Source: Sanghuangporus weigelae
Taxonomy: Eukaryota > Basidiomycota > Agaricomycetes > Hymenochaetales > Hymenochaetaceae
Length of the DNA: 64,000 bases
Assembly (NCBI GenBank): GCA_033182465.1
Contig: CP137327.1
Coordinates: 1,240,001-1,304,000, forward strand
Direction: 5' to 3'
Translations under genes and position numbers: made by a program
The notes under the pieces: model-generated
The model's database searches: none
What the model saw: the letters and a program-made list of their open reading frames with translations, nothing else
What the model was told of the DNA's origin: nothing
In this document: positions 45,101-55,171 of the stretch, one piece after another
Position numbering within the stretch: position 1 is the stretch's first letter
Layout of the letters: each line of letters begins with the position of its first letter

Positions 45101-48100
45101 TCAGGCACCTATGTGCACAAGATTAACCCATCTCTCAGCCATGATATCCACCCTTTTTCCATTTGGTTCCTCGTCACCCTGCTCCCGTAACCTCAGTGCA
45201 GCTCGACGTACGCCCGCTGCAGCCCTCTTAAACCTCATCTCTCCCTCTTCCAAATCCATCATCATGTACCCGTACACAATCCCAACAAGGAGAGGACAAT
45301 CGATATCAAGTACCTGCCACATCGTGCCAACCACACTTCGGAATCCGCAGAACTGAATTGCCGCAGCCAGGTGTAGTCCTTCGTCAAACGCATACTTACG
45401 ACCCTGTTCGGCGGTATGGCACGCGGAAAGAAAAGCGAATTGCGCATTCGGGAGATTCGCACGGGCAATGTCCAATAACGTGAGCTTTCCTCCAGGAAGC
45501 TTAAGCGAGGACTTGAACGGTTCCTTGTCAAGTAGCCCGTGACATGAGAAATGTACCCATTGTGCTCCTGGAAGCAGCCTGAGTAGTGCTTCTGGGGTTG
45601 CGTCATCGTCAAGGAGTTGTTTATCAATAGGCCGGCGACTTCGGCGGATCCAATCTTTTTCAGCCTTGGCTGCGGGGAGTTTCGTGTCAGCAACGAAGAG
45701 CATCCTCTCGGATCCATTTTGGACACCAGATCGTGCACGGATGAGCGAGATGAGAGTCGGAGCATATGATGAGATATAGTCGTCCAGTAGATACTTCATA
45801 CGACCATTTGCGTCCTCGTATGGCCCTGCAGCATGGAACGGTAGTGCGGAAAGTACCGAAGTAGGGCACCACCAGATGCGCGACCCTTCATTGACGCCTA
45901 GTTCTTTGAGCTTTTGAACGATTTTCGAGACAACTCGGTCCCACAGCATCTTCATCACTCGTCGTAATATCTCGTCGTACTTCTTAGACCTTGTCCCGTT
46001 TTTTCCCTTGCGTCTCTGTATGAGCTCCTTGTATATGTCAGTCGAATCCGAGTAGAATTTATCGTCCAGCGGAACGCAAACACACGGCGTCTCCTGGTCG
46101 GACATGATGATAAGCGCGTCACATCGGAACTTGGAGTGATTCAATACAATGACTGGTCCTTCTGAAGCCGCTTCTTTCAGGATCTCGAATGGAGCAGCTC
46201 GAAGGAAATCCTCGAATCCGGTCACTTCTCTAATCTCGCCGATTATTGCCTCCTGCTCTTCAGTTAGTTTTCGTATCAGCACTAACATCGCGTCGACCGA
46301 GGCCTGACGTGCACTGTTTGCTTGCATACCATCCCCATCTACATCCGAGCCGACTTGGCGTGACTCTGACGATGCCAGGAGAGCCTCCAATCGACGACTG
46401 CAGTCCTCAAATCTGTCGGCAAGTGATTTACTGGCCTGCGAAAGCCGTTCTAGAGGGGTCCTGAGACCGCGCATCTGAGACCAAAGCAAAGCTCTCCCTT
46501 GCTCAAGAAACTCAATGGCCAGAGAGAAGTTGCCTTTCTCAATGGCACAGGAAGCCGCATCCAACGCAAATGCCTGATAGCGGCTATCGCTGGAAATGAA
46601 CTGGTGCTGTGTAGACAAAGTAGGTCTAATGGAGAGGGCGCGTTGAAGCAGTGAAATAGAGGATTTATAAGCTTCAAGGAGAGTGGGGTGATCCTGAGAA
46701 CGCGCGATTGTCGTCCATATCCGTACAGCCATCAGACGATGAGAGAAACTTGAGAATGAGTGGGCAGTAGCATGGCCTAAAAGCTGAATGGATTCGTTGA
46801 AGTCATTCACATTACTTTCTCTCCCAAAACGAAGGTAGAGATATTTGGCAAGATTTCTCAGTGACATTGAACGATCCGGGTGACCCTCTGGACGAAGTTC
46901 CAGGGCGGAACGCTGGAGTGCAATCGCGTCTTCGAGATCCTGCATTGCCCCGATCTGGTCGAAACGCGTCGACAGCGAGTTCGCGAGGTTGCCTAAGGAC
47001 ATTGATCGATCCGGGTGACCCTCTGGTCGAAGCTCTAGGGCAGAACGCTGGAGTGCAATCGCGTCTTCGAGATCCTGCATTGTCCCATTCTGGCCGAAAC
47101 GCCTCGACATCGAGTTCGCGAGGTTGCCTAAGGCAGAAGCACGACCCGGATGACCCTCTGGTCGAAGCTCTAGAGCGGAACGCTGGAGTGCAATCGTGTC
47201 TTCGAGATCCTGCATTGCCCCGATCTGGTCGAAACGCGTCGACAGCGAGTTCGCGAGGTTGCCTAAGGACATTGATCGATCCGGGTGACCCTCTGGTCGA
47301 AGCTCTAGAGCGGAACGCTGGAGTGCAATCGTGTCTTCGAGATCCTGCATTGTCCCATTCTGGTCGAAACGCGTCGACAGCGAGGTCGCGAGGTTGCCTA
47401 AGGACATTGATCGATCCGGGTGACCCTCTGGTCGAAGCTCTAGGGCGGAACGCTGGAGTGCAATCGCGTCTTCGAGATCCTGCATTGTCCCATTCTGGCC
47501 GAAACGCGTCGACAGCGAGTTCGCAAGGTTGCCTAAGGCTGAAGCACGAAGCGGGTGACCCTCTGGTCGAAGTTGCAGTGCAGAACGCTGGAGTGCAATC
47601 GCGTCTTCGAGATCCTGCATCCTCCCAATCTGGTCGAAACGCTTCGACAGCGAGGTCGCGAGGTTGCCTAAGGCAGAAGCACGATCCGGGTGACCCTCCG
47701 GTCGAAGTGCCAGAGCATCTCGGTTCAGCTTGATTGATTTCTCGAGAGCGTCAATATCTCCCCACCTCTCGAATCGCGTGGAAAGGAAAAGAGCGAGCCC
47801 AAACATTGTTTCTGAGAGATAAGAATTGTTATTCGGACAAGAGTCAAGCGCGGTTTGTCGGAAAGCAATAGCCTGGTCAAGGTCTTCTCGATTTCCTGAC
47901 TCCTCGAAACGGGACCATGAAGATTCGGCCTGATGCATGCGAAAAAAATATTTCTACCAATTACACATGCGATCAGTGACTAATTACTCGTACAGGAAGC
48001 AGAGTGCACATACCAGTTCTGGCAGTTCTGCAAATATATTCTGAAGGTCGTTTTCTTCTAAACTCGTAAGGTGGGATAAAAGATCCATGAGGCTGGCCAT
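45101..48100 (-). CDS. TPR/CHAT protein, caspase-like, complete
   Basis: Exon 1 (48100-48014) encodes 29 residues starting MASLMDLLSHLTSLEENDLQ. An 84-nt intron leads to exon 2 (47929-45101), giving 971 residues. The N-terminal half is tetratricopeptide-like. From about residue 108 to 400 there are seven 45-residue units of the type EGHPDRASALGNLATSLSKR-F...MQDLEDAIALQRSALELRP, encoded by nearly identical 135-bp DNA. A helical linker follows (RKLTEEQEAIIGEIREV), then the CHAT domain (about 600-971) with catalytic His826 in HFSCHG and Cys866 in LSACHTAEQG. Clan CD protease activity is expected from these residues. TPR arrays commonly sense a partner that releases or directs the protease, as in bacterial TPR-CHAT/Csx29 systems; that role in fungi is inference. 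It is tail-to-tail with an F-box relic. The DNA repeats suggest recent expansion or unequal exchange. Confidence 0.93.
46830..47735 (-). repeat. 135-bp tandem repeats inside the CHAT gene
   Basis: The tgaccctc block recurs at 46881, 47016, 47151, 47286, 47421, 47556 and 47691, exactly 135 bases apart. Units differ by only a few bases each, mostly in the variable positions after RF (DQIGR, GQNGT, DQNGT, DQIGA). The seventh (lowest-coordinate) unit diverges in its second half. Confidence 0.97.
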
Positions 48101-48379
48101 GATAGTCGAGCGAAGTCAGGAAGGGCAGAGGGTTGCTCTGCTTTATATACTATATGATGGCTATGTTGATGATGCCTCGCCTTCAACACGAGTAGAATCT
48201 ATTTTGGGGCTCTTCTACATGCCAGAACTGATCACTCACCGATATGGTGAGAGCCGTTCCCTTCCTCAAACCAATAATGCTGATGACCACATATCAGAGT
48301 GCTTAGACATAAATGCACAAATAGATCAGAAAGGTCAAATATAACCTGAAGCAAGAGATAGAGTCTATTGCTTCAGATC

Positions 48380-50650
48380 AAGGAATCAGAAACGAAGTTC
48401 GCGATAGGTTCATCACTTCAAAGTGGAGATAAAAATTAAAACTGGGATAATGAAAAACCTTCTGAATAATCGTCGCAAATGACATCCGTAGTATCAAGCG
48501 CCCGTGTGTACAGGGAAACCCATCACTCGGACATGAGATACAGCTGATCCATTCCGACAACGGGTCTTCCTGTTCTCTTAGTCTCAAAGCAGCTTGACGG
48601 AGTGCCGCAGCAGTACTTCTTAAACGGTACCTCTTCCTCGCCCAGATGCGACACCAGGTGTCCGATCACTATTGCGGAAAGGACTGTAACATCCCTATCA
48701 ATTTTGTTAATTTATGAATCGAGCTACACCGGAAAACACAAACCTTCATTGCCGAGTGCAAGATGGAGTACTTCAGCTAGCGCAAATTTTGATTCTTGTT
48801 CTGCGGTGTGGCAAGCTGGCAGAAAAGCGAGTTCGACAATAGAGAGATTGGCACAAATAATGTTCGGCAGAACGAGCTGCCCACCAGATGTTTCCAGTTG
48901 ATTTGTGAATCCGCTGCTTGACATATACAAGAGGCCTGTGAGCAGATAGACGCCAGGTGTTGGTGAAGCAGGCTATGATATGCTATGCTATGCTGCAAGG
49001 TCTTTGCAAACAATAAAACTCCTGATTAGGCATACACGACGAAGTGGGCAGAATGAATATGCTTGTCAAGCTGTGAGATCCAGAATGCCCTTGCTAAGGG
49101 CTTCTTGCTGCTGATTCCAACTAATTTCCGGTGTAGTCAACTTCGCCTGAGTAGTCTCGGCTCAGCTTGAATCGTCTTCTCACGTAACAAAGGCCGTGCC
49201 CTGCAGCCCCTACTGAGCTCCTTCCTGAGACTGTCCAGGGCCGCCTTGATCGACTCGGCATGAGCGATAATTCTGCAAGAATATTGCTCTTCAGCAGCCT
49301 TTATACAGAGGATGAGTTCACAAAGACTCTTCATCTGCTTCCTCGCCTCGTTCTCACGTACGCGAGCTCATCTGAGCGTTGGTTGCTCCAACAATCGTGC
49401 CTTCCAACATCTTCTTGTCCCGTGCGAACGGTACGTGTTCCTTCCGAGTGCTTGCTGAAGCCTGAGAGACATGTTTGCCTGCATATCCAGTCATCGAAAG
49501 AAACACACGCCGCGAGTTATTGGCGTGTCTGTTCTGTGAATCCGAAATTCCCACGAATTCTGGCCCGCCTCCTCTGTTCTCGCTCGATTTGGCCGTCGAT
49601 AGGCTCATTAAGGGTAGAATGCTCTTGGTTGTGGCCGCTTCGGATCCTTGGTAGGCAAGTGCATTCCAGAGTAACATCGAGCTCTTTGATAGCATGAGCC
49701 CTCGTTCATCGCGCAAAGAGGTCCGCACCAGCGAGTCGTCATTCCATATCAGCACATCAACAGATTTCTTCTCAGTCCATTCTGTGGACCATGGATCACC
49801 AAGATAATCATTTACTGTTCTGTCGAGAACGGTAGTATTGGCGTTACAAAGGGCGATTTCTAGTCGTTGGAGGCACTACTCGACCGGACGCCTAATATCC
49901 ACTCTCTTTCATTCAATCCATCTCTGGTCTGGCCGAAGGACTTTTTGCAGCCTTCCTTCGATGTCGATATTTGTTTGGAGATCATATCGGATTTACCGTC
50001 AAAATGTGTCTTCAGAAAAATTGAAAGTTTACTTAACGGCGAAGAACGAGTCGGGTGACTTTCCGGCTGAAGCTCTAATGCTGCGCTGCCCATTGCAAAG
50101 TTATGGCTTCCTCGAGATCCTCCGCTCGTCCGACGTTCTCAAAGCGCACAAAACGGGTACTAGCTAGATTGGTCAAGGATGATAACGCCCCGGATGACCT
50201 TCCCATCGGAGTTGTAGCACGGTACGTTCCACTGCGATGATTTCGTCAAGGTCCTCCGTCTTCTCACGGTGCTCAAAATGGCCATTAGGAAAGTGAAAGG
50301 TTAAACAGTGTCCAACAACGATTCGGATGATCCTCTGGACGACATACCCGCGAAGACGCAACCTGACGAGTACGATGATCAAGTTTCTGGCATCAGAGAT
50401 CAGTAAATATCAAGCGCAAAAACAGGAACATATGTACAGTCAGAGCCAGTCGTCTGCGTAAGAGTTTTATGAGTGCCGAAAGGTATATTGTCAGGAGGTC
50501 TATTCCATCCTTAGCAGCAGAAATTGCTGCCAGGGATCTCAATGGCATTATCGGGGCTGGTAGAACGGAATAAATGAGCCAGAAAGGTGACTGTAGAAAG
50601 GAGAGAATGTCAGGACGTTGTTCCGCTTTATGAACATGATGGGTAGATGG
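48380..50650 (-). pseudogene. second TPR/CHAT gene relic, interrupted by an F-box fragment
   Basis: Minus-strand pieces follow the order of the intact CHAT gene. 48560-48590 has MRLREQ, like the C-terminal LRLREQGDEE. 48724-48930 has ANLSIVELAFLPACHTAEQ, matching ANLPNAQFAFLSACHTAEQ. 50000-50390 holds TPR units (SAALELQPESHPTRSSPLS, then LSIFLKTHFDG). About 50590-50640 resembles the promoter of the intact gene (gtcagga...ctttat...atgatgg). The reading frame is lost in several places. The minus-strand frame at 49137-49334 lies in the gap where the linker would be, but I could not match it. The F-box piece described separately sits between the CHAT and TPR parts. Confidence 0.75.
49350..50000 (+). 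pseudogene. 5' fragment of the F-box gene, inserted in a CHAT relic
   Basis: The DNA follows the first half of the intact F-box gene (about 41755-42500). From 49570 to 50000 the match is very close, for example catatcagcacatcaacaga and tttgtttggagatcatatcgg are identical. The frame carries stops, and it ends abruptly at about 49997, where TPR-coding sequence of the opposite strand begins. The 5' part (49350-49560) is more diverged. It looks like a fairly recent truncated copy. Confidence 0.8.
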
Positions 50651-51826
50651 TTTTTTGTGCCTCCACCTCCACCGTGACGACGTCTTCTCTCGGCAAGTCC
50701 CGCGAAGAGATCGGCATTTCAGTCAACTTGAATGAGAATGAAGTAGAAATCTGTTAGTGCATAACTCAACAGTATCCTAGGAAGACGTTAGGTTGGGAGG
50801 TAGAGGTATCTGTAACTGCCGATTACCAAAAAGACAGAATTGGATGTCTTCAAAAAGACTACCACTTGTATACTGACAATAACTGTAGTTCGTAATCACG
50901 ACAACGCACGCTACAATACAACTACGTTCTACTGCTCGACATGGTCACATCGTGCAGTCCATGCACTCTTGAGTAAGGTTTATAGGCCATCAAGCACGAT
51001 GCTTCTTCAACCTAGTTGGAGATCGTATCATTCCGGAACAATCATCGAGTGTGCAATAGCCCGGAGGCATTTTCGCTATCCATGTCATTGAGGAGCTTTG
51101 CGAAGGCTGTAGCGGATGACCCGTGCTAAAACGCGCATTTCATTATCATGCATAGGTCTGGAAGGCTAATTCACTTCCGGTAACACTGGAAATAGATATA
51201 TACATTGTAAGGGGTGAACAAAAACGGATAGGCAATGTGACCGATAGCTATGCAAAGAAAATTTGACGATTCTCGCTCGGAGTAATGGCATGGCATCAAA
51301 CCCAGAGGCTATTGCCTTCTTGAGCAAGTTCTTCCATTCCTGGTAAGTCTTGTTAGGAACACATCGACGCCACGAGGCAAACGCACGTCCCATAAGATCA
51401 GACTCAGGCCCTGTCCGAACAGGCCATGAAGGCCGTTTGTCACTGGGCATGCCCGCAGATCACGCGTGTTTTCCAACGGATGCTTCTCCAGACGCGTGCT
51501 ATCCACGTTCCGAGAGGACGCGTCACTCAAGGCTGAGCAAAACCCAGCAAAGAAGCGTGTTGGTAGGCCCTGTGCAGGCCCGAGACGGGAAGCCGCGATG
51601 GATACGCGTATACCTATGCAGATTAGGAACACGTGTCCCAACGGTATAAAGCTGCACCCTTCTGGCACCCTTTCCCCTCAGAACTTCGCGACGACAATAC
51701 ATCTAGAGAACTATCCAGCGAACCGCCCATCCTAGCACTCGCGCAATCGTCACTTGTACGTGACTTTCCTCCTATACGTCTAGTAATTCCCATTCTTATA
51801 TTTCTGTAGTTATTCAGAGAGGCATC
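50651..51826. other. intergenic, no supported gene
   Basis: No frame has a recognisable family. The pair of overlapping minus-strand frames at 51166-51668 lacks coding signals. The last 150 bases should hold the promoter of the orphan at 51827. Confidence 0.4.
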
Positions 51827-52801
51827 ATGGGGAAGCTAAACCTCCCCACCGTATCGGTCGTTTGCGACGAGAAAGTCGCCCATCTTCCCACCACCCACCA
51901 TATAACACCCAAGACTCCTCGAGATGCGAGAGCAAGAAGCCCAGCGCTTCACGAACCGCCTGCGAAAGCTCCCATGTCGCGTGTCAAACCCAGAGCCTTT
52001 GCGTTTTTTAAGAAACGTGCGAACACGATGCATGGTCATCCAGTCACTGGCGACAAACAAACCCGACCTTACGCGACCCTGACTCGTGCGAATACCCATC
52101 CACCGCCGTCCCTACGACAGACGAGAGATCAACCATCCATTCATCCAAACTTCGCATTCAGAGCTAGTCACGATAAGAGCCAGTCTACCAAGATGCACAA
52201 CAAACCACAGTCGACCCAGGACAGATGCCCTTCTGTCCTGGATCGTCTTAACAGAAGTATAGGGGATGCCCCGGCATCTCCACCTTACGAGCGGAACACC
52301 AAGGACGACAGCCCCATTGATACGGCTGTTAGACGGATCCAGGAAGCTGGATTTTCCGCCAGGGCCAAGGCCCTTCAGACCGCTGGCTCGCTGCTACACC
52401 GCATCGGTAAGCAGCAAGTCGATAAGAAAGCAGTGTGCAACGTTGTTTTCATAAACCTCATCGACGTGTTCGAGCGGGTAGGTTTCCATCCTTCGCTAAA
52501 TGTTTCCAGTATTGATCCGAGTTCCAAGCAGTTCACGCTCGACAATGTCGAAGAGTTAGCTCGCGAGTTCCAACTCTTCAGCATCCTCGTTCACGAGGAA
52601 GTCATGGAGGGCAGTGAGTTCATACGAGCAGCCAAGTTTCTTCGCGACGAAGGTTGTCACGATGGCTGCAAGCTCCTTTTACGCTTGATATTCGATGATA
52701 GACGTCTCAAACTCACCGATGTCGAATCCGCAGGACTTGCCGACGTTGCGTCGGACATGAACCTGGAACGCGGAACACAGAGAGCGATTTCGGTCATGTA
52801 A
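51827..52801 (+). CDS. orphan protein with disordered N-terminus and helical C-terminus
   Basis: A single exon of 324 residues from ATG 51827. Residues 1-155 are Pro/Arg/His-rich and basic (RVKPRAFAFFKKRANTMHGH) and look disordered. Residues 160-324 have regular amphipathic helices: TAVRRIQEAGFSARAKALQT, VFINLIDVFERVGFHPSLNV, VEELAREFQLFSILVHEEVM and CKLLLRLIFDDRRL. This suggests a compact alpha-helical domain. No family is recognised, and no signal peptide or membrane segment is seen. Its codon use looks like that of real genes, and the frame is long and without introns, so it is probably expressed. Confidence 0.65.
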   Translation: MGKLNLPTVSVVCDEKVAHLPTTHHITPKTPRDARARSPALHEPPAKAPMSRVKPRAFAFFKKRANTMHGHPVTGDKQTRPYATLTRANTHPPPSLRQTRDQPSIHPNFAFRASHDKSQSTKMHNKPQSTQDRCPSVLDRLNRSIGDAPASPPYERNTKDDSPIDTAVRRIQEAGFSARAKALQTAGSLLHRIGKQQVDKKAVCNVVFINLIDVFERVGFHPSLNVSSIDPSSKQFTLDNVEELAREFQLFSILVHEEVMEGSEFIRAAKFLRDEGCHDGCKLLLRLIFDDRRLKLTDVESAGLADVASDMNLERGTQRAISVM

Positions 52802-53731
52802 AGTTGCCATTTCGCATAGTTACTCACCTGAACGATGCAGTTCTTGTATTTATATTTCGGATCGAATTTTAATTAGTAGTCATGAACGACTTGTCCAGTA
52901 CGGTGAACATAAACGTGTGAGAGCGGTGCTTCAGATCACCATGACCTTCGAGAGGCGATGAAAGCCTTAAGATATCTATAAGGCAGTGTACTGCTATCGA
53001 TATGAATCAGTACCCTCCACGTTTCCTCCGGAGTATACGCAAGTCGGATGCGATCGGCGGAAGAAAGACACGAGAAACAGACCAAAGAGTCCAAGCCAAG
53101 ACGTCCACATCACTCAAACACATGAGGTGAAAGTAGACAACCGCTTGCTCCTTTGCGACTCAAAAGCATGTAAACCTAGACTGAGAAGTATTTGATCACA
53201 TCATTCAAGGCTGGACCACGCTGGCGACTGGATGGACAGACTCACGGCTATAGAAAATCGAGAAGGAAAGCTCTTGATCTCAAAGACAGGTGATACACAT
53301 CTGTCACCCAAGAGTATCCATCCCGAAAGTCACCAACTACCGCATGCCTTGGTCGGTGCCGACACAAGACTGAATTTTCTGCTCCGCCATCACGATGAAC
53401 ATGTTCGATTTAATCCGAGAGTGATAGAAAGTAGAGCAATAAGCCTCAGGCTAAGCACATATGCATAACATGCTCAATGTATGCGCATTCCAAAGAGCTA
53501 TCGTCACTGTTCATGGTGGCCAGAAGGCAAGTCGATGGTGAATCGGATAACAATGTGCGCGAGAGAAGTTTTTAGGAAGTTGTGGCGGTCACGTGCCAAT
53601 CTGAGGGAAAGTAACAAACAAATTCGTTCGGACGCAAATTCCACTACGTTCTTCTTCCGAATCACGATTTCTCATGCAAACGGCATATAAAGACAGATAT
53701 CTATGAAATGTTTCGATAAAAGTAGTTACGG

Positions 53732-53758
53732 TAATGTTTGACTTCAAGTCAAACATTA
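53732..53758. repeat. 27-base near-perfect palindrome
   Basis: taatgtttgactt and aagtcaaacatta are perfect 13-base arms with one base (c) between them. It lies about 190 bases before the UBE2S start codon. It could be a binding site for a dimeric factor or the tip of a hairpin. Confidence 0.85.
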
Positions 53759-53837
53759 TTAAAGGTCTCGAGAAAGTGTGGTTGGTTACATGACTAAGAA
53801 TTTCCAAAAGCGGCAGAGTCACGCGGCGGCGGTGACC

Positions 53838-53876
53838 AGTTGAAGTTGAACGTGAAACGCAGTTTCAACTTGAACC
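53838..53876. repeat. imperfect inverted repeat upstream of UBE2S
   Basis: gttgaagttgaa and tttcaacttgaac form arms of about 12 bases with one mismatch around a loop of about 12 bases (cgtgaaacgcag). It lies about 70 bases before the start codon, so it may be in the 5' untranslated region. Confidence 0.6.
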
Positions 53877-53945
53877 ATATCTTTTGCCTTCTCCAAGCGC
53901 AGCCCTCTTATTAATTTCCTTCTGTCGTCCCTCTCGTCATTCACG

Positions 53946-55171
53946 ATGGTGAGCAGCATTGTGAGACATGATGTTTAGCAATGGGTTCTAATGCAGAAGT
54001 GCTTGGATAGGCTCTACGTCCGCCTGTTGTTCGCCGTCTCATGAAGGAGCTCATGCAGCTCAGAAACGAGCCTCCAGAAGGTATTCGCGTCGTATCACCC
54101 GACGACAATATGCTTGACGTGACGGGGATCATAGAAGGACCAGGTAAGCAGTGACATTCAAAAGAATTGACTTGTACTATTTGCGGTTGTGGCTGACGAT
54201 TCCTCGACGCAGCGGGAACACCCTACGAAGGCGGATACTTCAAGGTGAAGTTCAACTTCACGGAAGAGTTTCCAGCCGCCCCTCCTAAATGTACGTTGTT
54301 TGCACTTCTTCTCATCGGACTTCGTGGTGTGCTTCTGCAAGGAGGTATACGGCGAAGTTCCTAGAAACGGTCTTTCCCTTTCTCGTGTTAGCATCGGACT
54401 AATCGTTCTGTTTGCTCTTCAGGCTGGTTCATGACCAAGATATTCCATCCTAACGTATCTTCTTCGGGGGAGATCTGTGTGAACACGCTGAAGAAGGACT
54501 GGCAGTCGTCATTTGGCATTGGCCACATTCTTGTCACTGTCAAGTGTCTATTGATATATCCGAACCCTGAATCTGCATTAGACGAGGAAGCAGGAAAGCT
54601 TCTATTAGAGGACTATGAGAGCTATTGCGAACGTGCACGACTTATTACAAGCGTACATGCGACACCAAAGGTATGCTAAATACAGTTATTCTTGACAAAA
54701 GGCAGTGTTTACTAATATTCTTAGGTTCGCCCAACCGAGTTTAATACGCCATCTGCTGAGTTGACTGCTTCAACATCATCTTCCGTAACGTTATCTACGA
54801 TACCTAAGGCTTCCAAATCGATGGAAAACACAGCGACACTCATTCCTAACTATGATCCATCTGCGCCACTGGTCACCTCAAACTCACTTTCTACAGGGCA
54901 TGTCTTCCGTAAATCCGTATCCCCAGCTCCGCAAATCGCACCTCAGCCGTTACAGACGTGTGTAGCCAACGCGAGTCCAATAATAACATCGACGTCGGAA
55001 GAGATGTTCAAGACTTCTGGTGTTGCTCCGCTTGGTCCGGCAGATGCAAATGCTCCTGGAGGACTTGGTAATGCGGCGAAGGCTGTTGCCGCTCCACCGA
55101 AGGCAGTTAAAAGACCTGCAGCTGGTGCAGGTGCGGGCGAGAAGAGGAAGAAAGCATTGAAGCGGCTGTAA
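53946..55171 (+). CDS. UBE2S: ubiquitin-conjugating enzyme E2 S (APC/C chain-elongating E2)
   Basis: Exons 53946-53948 (ATG alone), 54011-54143, 54213-54290, 54423-54670 and 54725-55171 give 302 residues (human UBE2S has 222). The UBC fold is clear: [38 protein letters not shown], then FHPNV (HPN motif) and the catalytic Cys in [12 protein letters not shown], followed by [20 protein letters not shown]. Human UBE2S has the same HPNVGANGEICVNVLKRDW block. A Ser/Pro/Ala-rich tail of about 140 residues ends in KRKKALKRL, matching the human KKRALRRL end that docks on APC2/APC4. The enzyme extends K11-linked chains on APC/C substrates during mitosis. The tail is longer than in animals but keeps the docking end. 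The first coding exon contributes only the start codon. Confidence 0.93.

Larger units (their letters stand above)
52802..53945. other. intergenic, with two inverted repeats near the UBE2S start
   Basis: No gene is seen. Two hairpin-forming sequences lie in the last 220 bases before UBE2S and are listed separately. The remainder shows no repeats or RNA gene. Confidence 0.5.

Noticed and set aside
46861-47733. A 290-residue plus-strand open frame opposite the TPR repeats
   Set aside because: It is open only because the 135-bp repeat unit has no stop in that frame, so all copies are open together. The true coding strand is minus, with family-matching TPR units.
51309-51668. Minus-strand frame sharing GVDVFL with the C-terminus of the F-box protein at 8059
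   Set aside because: A six-residue match only; the surrounding sequence is unrelated, so chance is the better explanation.
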